A stretch of DNA of 64,000 nucleotides from Caballeronia udeis (lineage in GTDB: Bacteria > Pseudomonadota > Gammaproteobacteria > Burkholderiales > Burkholderiaceae), in NCBI RefSeq assembly GCF_001544555.2, contig NZ_FCOK02000044.1:1-64000 (forward strand). The letters are read 5' to 3'. The translations under genes were made by a program, and so were the position numbers. This document shows positions 1 through 8,782 of this stretch, piece by piece; position 1 is the stretch's first letter; each line of letters starts with the position of its first letter. The notes beneath the pieces are model-generated. The model was not told where the DNA came from and ran no database searches. It saw nothing but the letters and a program-made list of their open reading frames with translations.

Positions 1-168
1 GATAGGCAAGTAGGCGAATACCGAACCGGGTTCAATGCGCTGAAGGCCGTCGATCCGGATATCCTGCACGACGAACGAGGCGGTGGCATGCGCCGATACT
101 GCCGTCACACTCAGGCCGACGAGCGCCAATGCCTGCGTGCAACGGGACAATAAGATTTTTACCTTCAT
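1..168 (-). CDS. BamA-like outer membrane assembly protein, 5' end only
   Basis: The gene runs off the left edge; the first 56 codons are visible. A signal peptide (about residues 1-29, ending near SAHATA) is followed by the start of POTRA domain 1, FVVQDIRIDGLQRIEPGSVF, which is the characteristic N-terminus of mature BamA/Omp85 proteins. BamA inserts beta-barrel proteins into the outer membrane. The canonical betaproteobacterial bamA follows rseP; here a hypothetical gene lies upstream, so this is probably a second BamA paralogue. The ATG start is the only one that gives a proper signal peptide; no strong ribosome binding site precedes it. Most of the protein is outside the window, so an intact barrel cannot be confirmed. 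Confidence 0.8.
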   Translation of the reverse strand, partial: MKVKILLSRCTQALALVGLSVTAVSAHATASFVVQDIRIDGLQRIEPGSVFAYLPI

Positions 169-267
169 GCAGGGGCAAGCGAAAAAAACCAATTCAAAAT
201 GAGAACCGGCACCGCGTGCTGTCCAATGGACGACTCGCGATTACGGGCCATGAAGCCTGGCGTTGCG

Positions 268-666
268 CTATTGCATCCGGAGGCCGGAGAGGTCGCCGGG
301 CTTTGCAAACCCGGTGACGAGGGCAAGCACCTCAGTCAAGTGCGCAGCTTGGGAGCGATGCATCTGAAAAGACAGCTCCGCGCCTCCCGGTAAGCGGAAC
401 GTCAAGATCAGGTAAGGTGCCCCGCCTGCATCCTTGCCTAGCGACCATGCTTCGCAAGGCATCGCGAATGTCACGTTTTTCTTCTTATGACGGATTCGCT
501 CCGACGAGCCGATGGCATTCGACAGCGCCGCCAGCAGTTCGTGCATGACCGAGCAGTGCAATGCAATGCGATCCGGCTGGTTGCTCTTCAGCATCAGGTA
601 TTGACCGTCTTCTGTCAGCTCGAAGCCATGAAGCGAATCAATTGCGACAGCGAGCGGCGGTTGCAT
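268..666 (-). CDS. hypothetical protein, 132 aa
   Basis: The product is not recognised. The start at 666 is chosen over a longer frame to 765 because CGGAG sits 7 bases upstream; it gives MQPPLAVAIDSLHGFELTED. The protein is soluble, with no signal peptide or membrane segment. Alternating hydrophobic stretches (YLMLKS, PYLILTFRLPGG) suggest a small alpha/beta fold. It lies upstream of the BamA-like gene on the same strand with a gap of about 100 bases, so cotranscription is possible. Confidence 0.5.
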   Translation of the reverse strand: MQPPLAVAIDSLHGFELTEDGQYLMLKSNQPDRIALHCSVMHELLAALSNAIGSSERIRHKKKNVTFAMPCEAWSLGKDAGGAPYLILTFRLPGGAELSFQMHRSQAAHLTEVLALVTGFAKPGDLSGLRMQ

Positions 667-1591
667 GTGTGCACTCCGGGAAGAAAAGCAGATTAGTGAC
701 AAGAACGGCCGAGGCTTGGGTTTTATTCCATCCTCACGAGCGACAAGCCGAGGACCTGCTCGCACAATAGGGAATTGGCGAGACGCGACTCGAACAACTC
801 AACGCGTTTATTGCCCTGAGGCGAAGGCAAGGCTGGTCACGAGTATCGATGGCCGCCGCGTTGTGAGCGGACTGCGAAGTTCCCTCTGCTACCTGTAAGC
901 AGACCGGCGGAAGTTGAAGAAACTTGGCGCTGGTATGGGAGGACCGTGTCTGTTCCGCTACGAGAAGCTTCCGGTGGGTCCGCAGCAGGAAGAGGTTCAG
1001 CGATTCATTCGCCGCGAAGGCTGCACAGCGTAATCTTTTGTTGGCAGAGTGTATGCATAACCGTCTTATATATGACCAAGCGGGTTTGCAATTCTACGCA
1101 GGCGATATCCCCGATCAATCCGCGATGAACAAGTCATTGATGTGGCGAAACAAAATATTCATGCCATTTTAGACCAGACGTGTTCATAATTAGGTAGGAT
1201 ATTTGGGCATCATGCGATCTCGCATTTCAGGCGTCATTCCAACGGTCGAACGTCAGGCAGATAGTAGGGAAGAGAGCCTTTTTGATGAGTGCAGATTTCA
1301 CTTTACTCGCGGTCATGTGGCGACAACGAAGGGCAGCGCGATGGACTTTGAATCGGTTAGCGGCGTCAGGAAAGAGTGGGCGAGTGAGCGAAGTTTCGAC
1401 GTGTGGTGTATCGATACTTGGAGGAGTCAGGAAAATGCACCATGGATAGCGGCATCAACGCCGCATGCACGAGGCCAATGGGGTCGGCCAATTCGTGTGA
1501 TGGTCGTCATGTCCTGCTTGGTTACTCTTTGCAAATTAATTCCCTGTCGCGCCGATGAAGTTGGGGCCGCATCTGGTAGCGGAGCAAGGCA
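667..1591. other. long gap without a recognised gene
   Basis: No convincing gene is seen over about 925 bases. An ATG frame at 935-1033 reads MGGPCLFRYEKLPVGPQQ and ends REGCTA; its composition looks protein-like, and it may be a relic or a very small gene of unknown function. A frame open from TTG 1203 ends in an ATGA overlap with the sigma factor start at 1592, but its composition is not gene-like except for a hydrophobic stretch starting near 1503. The stretch is AT-richer than most of the window. Confidence 0.4.
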
Positions 1592-2152
1592 ATGAGCAGC
1601 ACTGGGGATTTATGCAATATGCTCCCGAAGATGCTGCCGCAATTATGGAAGTTTGCGCTGCGCATTTCCGGAGATAAGCACGACGCAGAAGACCTGATGC
1701 AGCTTGCTTGCCTTCGCGCTCTCGAACGGGCGTATCAATTGCAGCCTGATACTGCCCCGCTTAGCTGGATGTTTTCCATTGTATATTCCACGTGGATAAA
1801 CGAAGTACGGGCGCGCCGTGCGCGAAGCCGTGCGGGGATCGCTTGGGACGACGATCTGCTGGACAGTGTTGCAGATCCTGCCGCCCGTACGCCCGAAGAA
1901 AACCTCATGAGCGCTCAAATTGTGAGCGCGGTACAGCGGTTGCCGGAGCCGCAACGTGTCGCCATGCTGCTGGTAGCCATAGAAGGGATGAGCTATAAGG
2001 AAGCCGCCGAAGCGCTGGACGTGCCTATCGGCACGATCATGAGCCGTCTGTCGCGCGCGCGGCAAACTATTGGAGCAGCGTTCGGCGTCGGCAAAGACCC
2101 CTTGGTCAAAAGGCAGGAATCAAAGGAGACCTCGGTCGGACGCAATGGATGA
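1592..2152 (+). CDS. ECF-type RNA polymerase sigma factor
   Basis: This 186-aa sigma-70 family protein has region 2 at about residues 10-75, with the core-binding DAEDLMQLACLRALER and the WMFSIVYSTWINEVRARRAR segment. Region 4 is at about 115-165, with the helix-turn-helix MSYKEAAEALDVPIGTIMSRLSRAR. ECF sigma factors direct RNA polymerase to stress or envelope promoters. GGAGCAAGGCA precedes the ATG. No anti-sigma gene is adjacent: the next gene is a ROK regulator on the opposite strand, so its control is unknown. The roughly 25 residues after the helix-turn-helix (PLVKRQESKETSVG) are unusual for the family and probably unstructured. Confidence 0.88.
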   Translation: MSSTGDLCNMLPKMLPQLWKFALRISGDKHDAEDLMQLACLRALERAYQLQPDTAPLSWMFSIVYSTWINEVRARRARSRAGIAWDDDLLDSVADPAARTPEENLMSAQIVSAVQRLPEPQRVAMLLVAIEGMSYKEAAEALDVPIGTIMSRLSRARQTIGAAFGVGKDPLVKRQESKETSVGRNG

Positions 2153-2457
2153 TCACATACAGCGATGAGCACCTGCTTGAAACGAAAGGTGCCGAGGCGA
2201 AGGGCGATATGTCACAAAAAAATAGTTAGAATAACTAGATGAAAATTTCATAAATGAATCATCTCGCTGTAACACTCGCTTCCGCACTTTTCAACACACA
2301 GCGCTGACTGTTTTCCCGAAATGCCTGGATAGATTCAGAGCCTGAGAGTTTTGTAATGCAACTGAATGTTTTTGTGCAACGGGTGCCGACTCCGGAAAGG
2401 AGCGAGCCGAGTCGCCGCATCCGGGCCGTCGGAGACTACTAACGGCGCCAAGGTGAA
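2153..2457. other. intergenic region, nothing recognised
   Basis: About 300 bases lie between the sigma factor and the end of the convergent ROK gene. The part around 2215-2260 is AT-rich. No hairpin followed by a T-run and no protein-like frame was found. Confidence 0.4.
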
Positions 2458-3708
2458 TCAGTCAGATGGACGGCCCAGCAACCGTTCCAACCCGGTACTC
2501 AGTAAAGGTCCCGCGGCGCCGAGCATTTCAAGTTCACGGCTACGTTCGTCAGCAATGAGATCGGGACCTGGGAGGTCCAACAAGATACCCTCGCGCAAGA
2601 AGGCCTCGCGAAAGGCAATCCACAACTTTGCATTTGCCACGAACGGCCCGGACATAACGACGGTTCGTGGGAATCCAACGCGGCACAGGTTCGCTAACGT
2701 CAACACGACATTGCGTAAGGCAATTTGGATCGATGGAAATTCGAGGAGGTCCATTTCGCGAAATATTCTTGCAATCGACTCTTCACTCGCGGCTGGATCG
2801 AATTTCTCTCCGAGCAACGCAGGTCCGAGCGACCATAGCGCTGAAGTCGTTTCCAGGCAGCCGCGCCGTCCGCACCGGCATTCGGCGCCTTCATCCGTCC
2901 AACGCCAGTGGCCCACTTCGCCGAACCCTTCGGTGCCGCTGAATCTCACCTGGCCCTCGGATGTAGAAGCAACTCCGATCCCGTATCCCCAATGAAAAAG
3001 CATCGTCCGGCTGGAAAGCCGCTTGTCTCTCGCCAGCCGAGCGTGCAATTCCGCGTCCAGATTACGGCACGCAGACACTGGAACATCCCATTTTTGCATG
3101 ACCTCGCGCAGGTCCAAACGTCGCATCAGGGGCCATCGGGTAGAGAACACCCATGTTGCTGCCACCGTGTTGACAAGGCCGGGTAGCGAAAAGCGAGCGC
3201 CCACCAGTTTTGTGTTGCTCTTCAACCGCGCAACAGTCCTTTGGCTCAAAAGCTCGATTGTTGCAGAGATAATTTCGTTGGTGCAGTCAGGCCTGAGTTC
3301 GCACGCTTCGTGCGCTATGGTCTGCCCAAGAAGGTTCAGAACAGTTGCATGCATTGCTTGGCTTGTAACCGTGAAAACCAAAACAGCGATGCGATGAGAA
3401 TTCCCTATCAGGACTAGAGAGGGCCTGCCGCGTCGCGTGCGGCGGTCCGCCGTTTCGGCTAACAACTGCGAGCGCAGCAAGTCACTCACCAACTCAGAGA
3501 CAGAGCTGGACCGCAGCGAAAGCAGGTCCACCAAGTCCTTCCTGGATGCGGCCTGGCCGCGAAACACCGCAGCTAGAATGCGCGCTTTGTCGCTGCCTGA
3601 CTCCCATCCAATTGATGGATTTTCAAACTGGGCAGGCACCTCATTTTCTACGAACGCTGGCGGTCCGACCTCATCGCGCAGGGCTCGGGCAGATAAATTC
3701 TGTCGCAT
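2458..3708 (-). CDS. ROK-family transcriptional regulator
   Basis: This 416-aa protein resembles NagC/Mlc/XylR repressors, which bind DNA through an N-terminal winged helix and sense sugars or sugar phosphates through a kinase-like domain. The helix-turn-helix lies at about residues 45-105 (DLLSLRSSSVSELVSDLLRS). The ROK zinc-binding signature CRCGRRGCLE is intact, preceded by GFGEVGHWRW. The N-terminus is about 40 residues longer than in typical members. The ATG at 3708 has a GAGAG ribosome binding site. The gene stands alone next to an IS remnant, so its target genes cannot be inferred. It could act as a repressor of a sugar catabolic operon elsewhere. Confidence 0.85.
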   Translation of the reverse strand: MRQNLSARALRDEVGPPAFVENEVPAQFENPSIGWESGSDKARILAAVFRGQAASRKDLVDLLSLRSSSVSELVSDLLRSQLLAETADRRTRRGRPSLVLIGNSHRIAVLVFTVTSQAMHATVLNLLGQTIAHEACELRPDCTNEIISATIELLSQRTVARLKSNTKLVGARFSLPGLVNTVAATWVFSTRWPLMRRLDLREVMQKWDVPVSACRNLDAELHARLARDKRLSSRTMLFHWGYGIGVASTSEGQVRFSGTEGFGEVGHWRWTDEGAECRCGRRGCLETTSALWSLGPALLGEKFDPAASEESIARIFREMDLLEFPSIQIALRNVVLTLANLCRVGFPRTVVMSGPFVANAKLWIAFREAFLREGILLDLPGPDLIADERSRELEMLGAAGPLLSTGLERLLGRPSD

Positions 3709-4077
3709 TTTAAACTCTCAGGTTTCAAATATTATGTGGGCATTTTCGCAAAAAGCTGCCTCCAGCATTCGATGCGCCTCGTGGAGGTGGGTGGTGCCGA
3801 GTATTCATCGCATTTTAGAACAGATGAGGTCGGAATTCGATGCCATGCAAATGGTATCACCCGATCTTGCAGTTTCGCGTGTTAGCTAGCAAGCTACATC
3901 CTATTCCGCAGGGCTTTTCAAAAAGCGCGTATTGCGCTTCAATTCGCTCCCGCGTGGCAAAATAAAGGGTGTGTCGAGATTAGGTGAGAAAGTTGTGTAT
4001 GGTATGGATTCCTACATGACCAACGAATAGAACTGCTCTGCGGTAGTGCACGCGATATCATCAACTTTCATCTGCCC

Positions 4078-4251
4078 TTATATGATCATGCGCATTGTCT
4101 GAATGCCTGACCAGATGATGCGAGCACACCGGAATCCTTGAAGCCCATCATCGGCCTGATTTGGTGTTTGATGGCCCGATGATCCTGTTCGACGATGTTG
4201 TTCAGATACTTGACCTGCCGGATCTTGATAGGCGTTCCCGTTCAGCGTTGA
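4078..4251 (-). pseudogene. IS6-family transposase C-terminal remnant
   Basis: Read on the minus strand, three short pieces in different frames line up with the C-terminal part of IS6/IS26-family DDE transposases: PINAER, then GTPIKIRQVKYLNNIVEQDH with RAIKHQIRPMMGFK, then FRCARIIWSGIQTMRMII before a TAA stop. The pieces are separated by a likely one-base deletion near 4233 and a frameshift near 4135. The N-terminal DNA-binding part and most of the catalytic domain are absent, so this is a dead fragment. A second IS6-type remnant lies at 7167-7431, on the other side of the RidA-aminotransferase-LysR module. Confidence 0.8.
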
Positions 4252-4252
4252 T

Positions 4253-4276
4253 GGGCTGAAGGGCTGAAGGGCTGAA
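4253..4276. repeat. three tandem copies of GGGCTGAA
   Basis: Three exact direct copies of the octamer GGGCTGAA abut the upstream edge of the IS6 remnant. The repeat may be replication slippage at a rearranged end. Confidence 0.85.
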
Positions 4277-4416
4277 GGGCGGCCAGATTGCCTGCGCGCC
4301 TAGCGCGACACAACCCAATAAATGGATCGCTTTCGCTTCCCTAATACCCGCGACGGATCCGTGTCACGAAGGTCATCCCGCCGAGGGACAGTCTTGAAGA
4401 CTGGATGGACGCGCTC

Positions 4417-4803
4417 TCAGGCGTCGCGTGCGAGCAGCACGGCGTCTACCTCGATATCGAAGCCTGCGAAGTTTGACTGGATGAGCGTGCGGGCAGGGGG
4501 CGGGTCGCTGACGTATTCGGCGTAAATCGCATCGAACGCCTTCGCGTCCGACGGATTCTTCAGGAACACGCCGACTTTGACGGCATCTTTCAGCGACAAC
4601 CCCGCGGCGTTGGCGGCCGCCTCGAGGTTGTCCAGGGCCATGCGCGCCTGAACCTCAAAGGGCTTGTCGCCGTGGCGCACGTTGTCCCTGTCGCGCGGGG
4701 TTTGCCCCGCAAGGAAGACCAGACCCTGTGCCTGGATGGCCACGCTGTAGGTGCCCGCCGGCGGCGGCGTCCGTTCGTTCGAAAAGGCTTTGCGGGTTGT
4801 CAT
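4417..4803 (-). CDS. RidA/YjgF/YER057c-family protein
   Basis: This 128-aa protein belongs to the Rid family, which hydrolyses reactive enamine/imine intermediates released by PLP enzymes. The frame could start 6 codons earlier, but the ATG at 4803 has a near-perfect AGAGGAGG ribosome binding site. Family features are VFLAGQTPRD, the conserved Arg in DPPPARTLIQ (equivalent to Arg105 of RidA) and the terminal IEVDAVLLA strand. The gene lies 18 bases downstream of an aminotransferase on the same strand. That pairing fits removal of enamine by-products of the transamination, or a Rid-like deaminase in the same catabolic route. Confidence 0.9.
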   Translation of the reverse strand: MTTRKAFSNERTPPPAGTYSVAIQAQGLVFLAGQTPRDRDNVRHGDKPFEVQARMALDNLEAAANAAGLSLKDAVKVGVFLKNPSDAKAFDAIYAEYVSDPPPARTLIQSNFAGFDIEVDAVLLARDA

Positions 4804-4821
4804 TGAGAACCTCCTCTGCAC

Positions 4822-6045
4822 TCAGGCGCGATAACGGTTGATAAGTTGTGCAATGCGCTCGACGGCCTGCACGGCAGCAGCGTGGTTCTGGGAGAAGTTC
4901 AGACGGATGCTGTCGGTGGCGTGAGGACTGAACTCTGTGCCTGGCGTCACTGTCACCCCGGCCTGATGGCGGAGAATGCGGACGAAATCGTGCAGCGAGA
5001 CGGACATCGCGGGCAGGCGAGGGAACAGGTAGCTGCCCGCCTCGGGCAAACGCGCGGCCATGCCGTCTACGGAACAGAACAACCCGAACAGGTCGTCGCG
5101 GATGGCCTGATGCTGTGCGATACGTTCCTGCATCCAGCCCTTTGGTTCTTCGAACCAGGTGCGCAGAATCGCTTGGCAATAGCCCGGCGCCCGGAGGGAC
5201 ACGATGGCCTGGAGCTTCTCCATCCGATCGACAAGACGCTTCGGGCCAAAGGCCACGCCCAGGCGATAGCCGCTGAGCGACTCGGTCTTGGACGGTCCCA
5301 TGATAGTCACGACGTTGTCGGCGTTGATCTCGGTAGCGCGCAGATGCGTGTACGTCACACCGGTATAGAGCAGGCGCGAATAGAGCTGGTCGACGATGAC
5401 GGTTGCCCCATACCGGTTGGCGAGCGCGGCAATCTGCTCGATCTCATCCTTTGAATAGATGACACCGGCAGGGTTGTTCGGATTGGAGAACAGGAAAGTC
5501 CTGACGCCGGCCTTGAACGCTTCTTCGAGCTGATTCAAGTCGAGGCCTGCGCGCGCTGTGTGATCCAGGTAGTCCAGTCGCACGGGCACGACTTCACCAC
5601 CGGAGAACTCGACCAGCTTCCTGTTGGCGAAATAATCGGGCCGCACGATGGCGACCTTGTCGCCGGCAGTGACCGTGGCTGCAATGGCCAGGAACAGCGC
5701 GCTCTGCGTGCCGGGCGTGATGATCAGCTCATTGGCGCCCGACAGTGGCCGGCCGGTGAACGCAGCCAGGTGCACAGCCACGCGCTCGCGCAGCTCGGCA
5801 CCCCCTCTGTACTCGGTGTACGCCTGCTCGCCACCGCGCTCAACGCCCTTGATGAACTCATCCAGCGAACCAGGCGTGGGGGCGAAGGCACTGGTGTTCA
5901 CGTCGCCATGTGAGAAATCCACAGGCGTGCCACTCAGGTTGTCACCGCGCAGTAGCGATTCCAGGCCGCCTTCGTGCTGGCGCACCTCTTGGCCCGGCGC
6001 ATGGTCAGTGGTCAGTTTGGCGAACTTCTCTTCGATCGAACTCAT
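4822..6045 (-). CDS. class I/II PLP-dependent aminotransferase
   Basis: The 407-aa protein has the fold-type I aminotransferase signatures: YTEYRGGAELRERVA in the N-terminal half, NPNNPAGV binding the substrate carboxylate, VDQLYSRLLY with the cofactor Asp/Tyr, and SKTESLSGYRLGV containing the Schiff-base lysine and a phosphate-binding Arg. The C-terminal RLNFS carries the Arg that binds the alpha-carboxylate. The substrate cannot be read from the sequence. It is the first gene of a two-gene operon with RidA and is divergent from a LysR regulator 173 bases away, which probably controls it. Confidence 0.9.
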   Translation of the reverse strand: MSSIEEKFAKLTTDHAPGQEVRQHEGGLESLLRGDNLSGTPVDFSHGDVNTSAFAPTPGSLDEFIKGVERGGEQAYTEYRGGAELRERVAVHLAAFTGRPLSGANELIITPGTQSALFLAIAATVTAGDKVAIVRPDYFANRKLVEFSGGEVVPVRLDYLDHTARAGLDLNQLEEAFKAGVRTFLFSNPNNPAGVIYSKDEIEQIAALANRYGATVIVDQLYSRLLYTGVTYTHLRATEINADNVVTIMGPSKTESLSGYRLGVAFGPKRLVDRMEKLQAIVSLRAPGYCQAILRTWFEEPKGWMQERIAQHQAIRDDLFGLFCSVDGMAARLPEAGSYLFPRLPAMSVSLHDFVRILRHQAGVTVTPGTEFSPHATDSIRLNFSQNHAAAVQAVERIAQLINRYRA

Positions 6046-6173
6046 TTCATTACTCGGTGGGTGGAGGGGAGGACGGGAGGTGGGAACATGTCGCTTGGCA
6101 ATTTACGGCTGCCCACGGTAGTTATATGAGCGGCCTGTCGACCTCAACGTTTACGATAAGACAAAAAAATGCT

Positions 6174-6190
6174 AATGTGAAACGCACATT
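6174..6190. promoter_or_regulatory. LysR-type operator (T-N11-A palindrome)
   Basis: AATGTG-AAACG-CACATT is a perfect 6-base inverted repeat with a 5-base spacer, and contains the T-N11-A core of LysR boxes. It sits 29 bases before the LysR start and in the shared promoter region of the divergent aminotransferase-RidA operon, the usual place for a regulator binding site. Confidence 0.65.
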
Positions 6191-6218
6191 TTTCATTCTT
6201 AGCAGAAGTTTTTTTTAT

Positions 6219-7091
6219 ATGATCCGGTACCTGAAGACGTTCTTGGTGGCAGCCGAATTGGAGTCATTCTCGGCCGCGGGTGCGAAGCTCGGACTCACGC
6301 AATCGGCGGTCAGCATTCAGATGAAACAGCTGGAGGCCGACTTGGGCTGTCTATTGTTTCAGCGCAGCGGTAAAGCCGTTCAACTGAGCGATCGCGGTAG
6401 GGCAATGCTGATACAGATACGCCATGTGGTCGACATGTACGACGCGCTGAAGATACAAGCTACGGAACTCGTTCCCGAGACGATCGGCCTGGGTGCGATT
6501 TCGACCGTTCAATCGAGCTTGCTGCCTGGCATCTTGCGCAAATTTAAGGAACGCTGTCCCCATGCACGTATCAACATCTGTCCGGGGACATCTGCGGAGT
6601 TGCTAGCGAAGGTTGACAGTCGCGAACTGGATATGGCCGTTATGATCAAGCCCCATTTCGGTATCCCCTCCGATCTGGAGTGGATGCCATTAATCGACGA
6701 TATTTTTGTAGCCATCGCTGCTTCCTCGGTCAAAGAGCCAATGGACGAATGGGCGAGTCAACTGCCATTTATACGATACGACCGCCGATCGTTCGGCGGG
6801 CGTATCGTGGACCGGTTTTTGCGCCGTCACAAAATACTCATTCGTGAAGGCATGGAGCTTGACGAACCCAACATCATTGTGAAAATGGTCGCCCAGGGTC
6901 TGGGGTGGTCGATCATCCCGGCCGCGCTTCTCGATGTACCGTCGGTTAGTTCTATTCAAACGGCGGAATTGCCCGGAAATCCGGTCTGCCGAAACATCGG
7001 ATTACTAATACGTCCACCGGTCGCCGAAGCAAGTGCTATCCGCGTGCTTGTGAATCAATTCGAAGACACGGTTCGTCTCCTGGATATCTAG
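6219..7091 (+). CDS. LysR-family transcriptional regulator
   Basis: The start at 6219 (MIRYLKTFLVAAELESFSAA) gives 290 aa, the standard LysR length; the open frame extends upstream but without homology. The winged helix lies at residues 1-60 (AKLGLTQSAVSIQMKQLEADLG), followed by the periplasmic-binding-like effector domain from about residue 90. Regulators of this type sense a small metabolite, usually one linked to the divergent operon; here that is the aminotransferase-RidA pair. The gene and its upstream region are AT-richer than the flanks and are bordered by IS6 remnants, which suggests acquisition by transfer. Confidence 0.9.
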   Translation: MIRYLKTFLVAAELESFSAAGAKLGLTQSAVSIQMKQLEADLGCLLFQRSGKAVQLSDRGRAMLIQIRHVVDMYDALKIQATELVPETIGLGAISTVQSSLLPGILRKFKERCPHARINICPGTSAELLAKVDSRELDMAVMIKPHFGIPSDLEWMPLIDDIFVAIAASSVKEPMDEWASQLPFIRYDRRSFGGRIVDRFLRRHKILIREGMELDEPNIIVKMVAQGLGWSIIPAALLDVPSVSSIQTAELPGNPVCRNIGLLIRPPVAEASAIRVLVNQFEDTVRLLDI

Positions 7092-7694
7092 CTTATCCAG
7101 CTGGCTTTTAGGACTCTGGTGCAAATGGCCTGTCTGGCTGAGATGTTCCCTATAGATAGGGATACCTTATCGATTGAACAGGACGGAATTCCAGAAAAAA
7201 GGCGCGGCGGTATCTTTGAACCCGACCATGGGGAGGTTGAACTGTCCCTTGCGAATGCGATGCATCAATTTGATGCCTGAAATCGTGGCCGCGGCATGCC
7301 TGAACTGTTTGAAGCCGAGCATCACGTTCGTTCTGGACTTTGGTCAACACGCCACGACCGCCCTGTGGGTATGCCAAAACGATTCCAGTGCTTGACGAAC
7401 TCGGGTGTAAAGCGCTTCACCCTGTTGTTCGATGTGCCGCGGCCAATCCCCGCGCCAGAAATGGACGGCTCGAGTCGGACAATGGCAAGTCCTGGCCGGC
7501 ATCGATATCGAGCGATTTGCGGCAATACTGAACGGCGGTGGAGTGGTGACAATCGTGCGAATTCGAAAGCGGCCGAAACGCCGTAGCGGTACATTTCGCG
7601 GAACCGCCCGGAGTATGGCGGCGAGGCATTTGTTGGCCTGTCTGGCAATCAGTACGGCGAGCTGACTCAGGCACTCGCCGGACATTCCACGGCT
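7092..7694. other. gene-poor region with IS remnant
   Basis: No intact gene lies between the LysR gene and the AEC transporter. The left half holds the second IS6-type remnant (7167-7431). The right half (7432-7694) has several overlapping open frames with no recognisable product. Confidence 0.5.
7167..7431 (-). pseudogene. IS6-family transposase remnant with internal deletion
   Basis: On the minus strand an upstream piece, TPEFVKHWNRFGIPTGRSWR then VDQ, matches the start of the IS6 catalytic domain (around the first DDE Asp, normally WRVDET). It is joined by an internal deletion, with a change of frame, to the C-terminal piece NVMLGFKQFRHAAATISGIK followed by LMHRIRKGQF and KDTAAPFFWNSVLFNR, ending at TAA 7167. 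The central catalytic region is missing, so it is inactive. The C-terminus differs from that of the remnant at 4078-4251, so the two come from different IS6 members rather than from one duplicated element. Confidence 0.75.
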
Positions 7695-8660
7695 ATGCTA
7701 AAGGTCAATCCCGTGATTGAAACGATCCTTAACGGACTCCTGCCGGTCGCATTGGCCATCGTTCTTGGATGGCTATCGGCCAGGATTGGTCTCCTGAAGC
7801 ACGAGGATGCCGGTGTGCTGGCAACCTTGGTCATCCGTTTTGCACTGCCGTTTGCGCTGTTTTACGCAGCGGTCACCACACCCGCTGACCAGATCGTTGA
7901 CCCAGGACTGGCCCTGTGCCTGACTTTTGGATTGATGGGCAGCTATTTGATCGCCCTTGCGCTGGGTTGCCTCGTGTTCAAGCATGACCTGCGTACCGCC
8001 ACCATGCAGGCACTGGTGTGCGGATATCCTGACATGGCGTATTTTGGTGCTCCAATCCTGGCAGCCATGTTTGGTCCGCGAGGGTTCCTCGTTGTTCTCG
8101 TCGGCAACCTGGTCACCAGTATTCTCATGTTGCCCCTGACCATTGTTCTGACCCACCTTTCGGACAAACGGGAAGCGGGGCACGGCTGGAAGGACGCTGT
8201 ACACGTCCTTGGCCACAGCCTTTGGGGGGCCGCTATCAATCCGATCGTCTTCCTGCCAATCTTCGGTGTCGTCTTGAGTTTTTGCCACGTGAAGCTCCCG
8301 ACGCCTGTACTTTCATCAGTGGATTTGATCGGGAAGGCGTCCGGGGGCACCTCGTTGTTCGCGCTTGGTTTGATGCTTTATGGAGAGAAATTCCGCATCA
8401 ACCTTGACGTCTTGACGAACATTGGTATAAAGAATTTTTTCATGCCGGCAATGATGCTGTTAGGCGTTTTGCTTTTCAAGCTGACAGGAGATCCCGCGCA
8501 TCAGGCCATTATCACTGGAGCAGTTCCGACTGCGACCGCAGCCGCCATGTTTGCGTTAAAGAACAAGACCTATACCGCTGACGCGACATCAACCATCCTG
8601 CTCAGCACGGTCCTGGGAATCGGAACGGAAGCAATACTGATCGGTCTGTTCTCCAGGTAG
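7695..8660 (+). CDS. AEC-family permease, probable malate or related dicarboxylate transporter
   Basis: The 321-aa membrane protein is of the auxin efflux carrier family, with about ten hydrophobic segments in two halves (NGLLPVALAIVLGWL at the start, TILLSTVLGIGTEAILIGLF at the end). Bacterial members such as MdcF and MleP move malonate or malate. The downstream NAD-malic enzyme favours malate here. An alternative GTG start at 7713 has AAGG 8 bases upstream and gives a typical family N-terminus (IETILNGLLPV), so the protein may begin six codons later than the ATG. Confidence 0.85.
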   Translation: MLKVNPVIETILNGLLPVALAIVLGWLSARIGLLKHEDAGVLATLVIRFALPFALFYAAVTTPADQIVDPGLALCLTFGLMGSYLIALALGCLVFKHDLRTATMQALVCGYPDMAYFGAPILAAMFGPRGFLVVLVGNLVTSILMLPLTIVLTHLSDKREAGHGWKDAVHVLGHSLWGAAINPIVFLPIFGVVLSFCHVKLPTPVLSSVDLIGKASGGTSLFALGLMLYGEKFRINLDVLTNIGIKNFFMPAMMLLGVLLFKLTGDPAHQAIITGAVPTATAAAMFALKNKTYTADATSTILLSTVLGIGTEAILIGLFSR

Positions 8661-8782
8661 CGGATTCTTAAATTCAGGTGACCATCGCGAAGTCGCTTCG
8701 TACAATCCGGCCGTTCTGGTGTCCGCACGTCTCACACCGGGATCTGAATCGAACTTGATCTAACATTATTCAGGAGTGCGTC

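Larger units (their letters stand above)
3709..4416. other. gene-poor region with IS remnant
   Basis: Between the ROK regulator and the RidA gene no intact gene is visible. The region is AT-rich in its first 350 bases. It holds the decayed IS6-type transposase piece (4078-4251) and a short octamer repeat (4253-4276), both listed separately. Confidence 0.5.

Noticed and set aside
935..1033. 32-residue frame MGGPCLFRYEKLPVGPQQ ... REGCTA
   Set aside because: Protein-like composition but no ribosome binding site, no recognised family and no supporting neighbour. It may be a relic; reported only within the gap description.
3367..3392. GTAACC-N16-CGAT
   Set aside because: Lies inside the ROK gene and the -10 is imperfect; likely chance.
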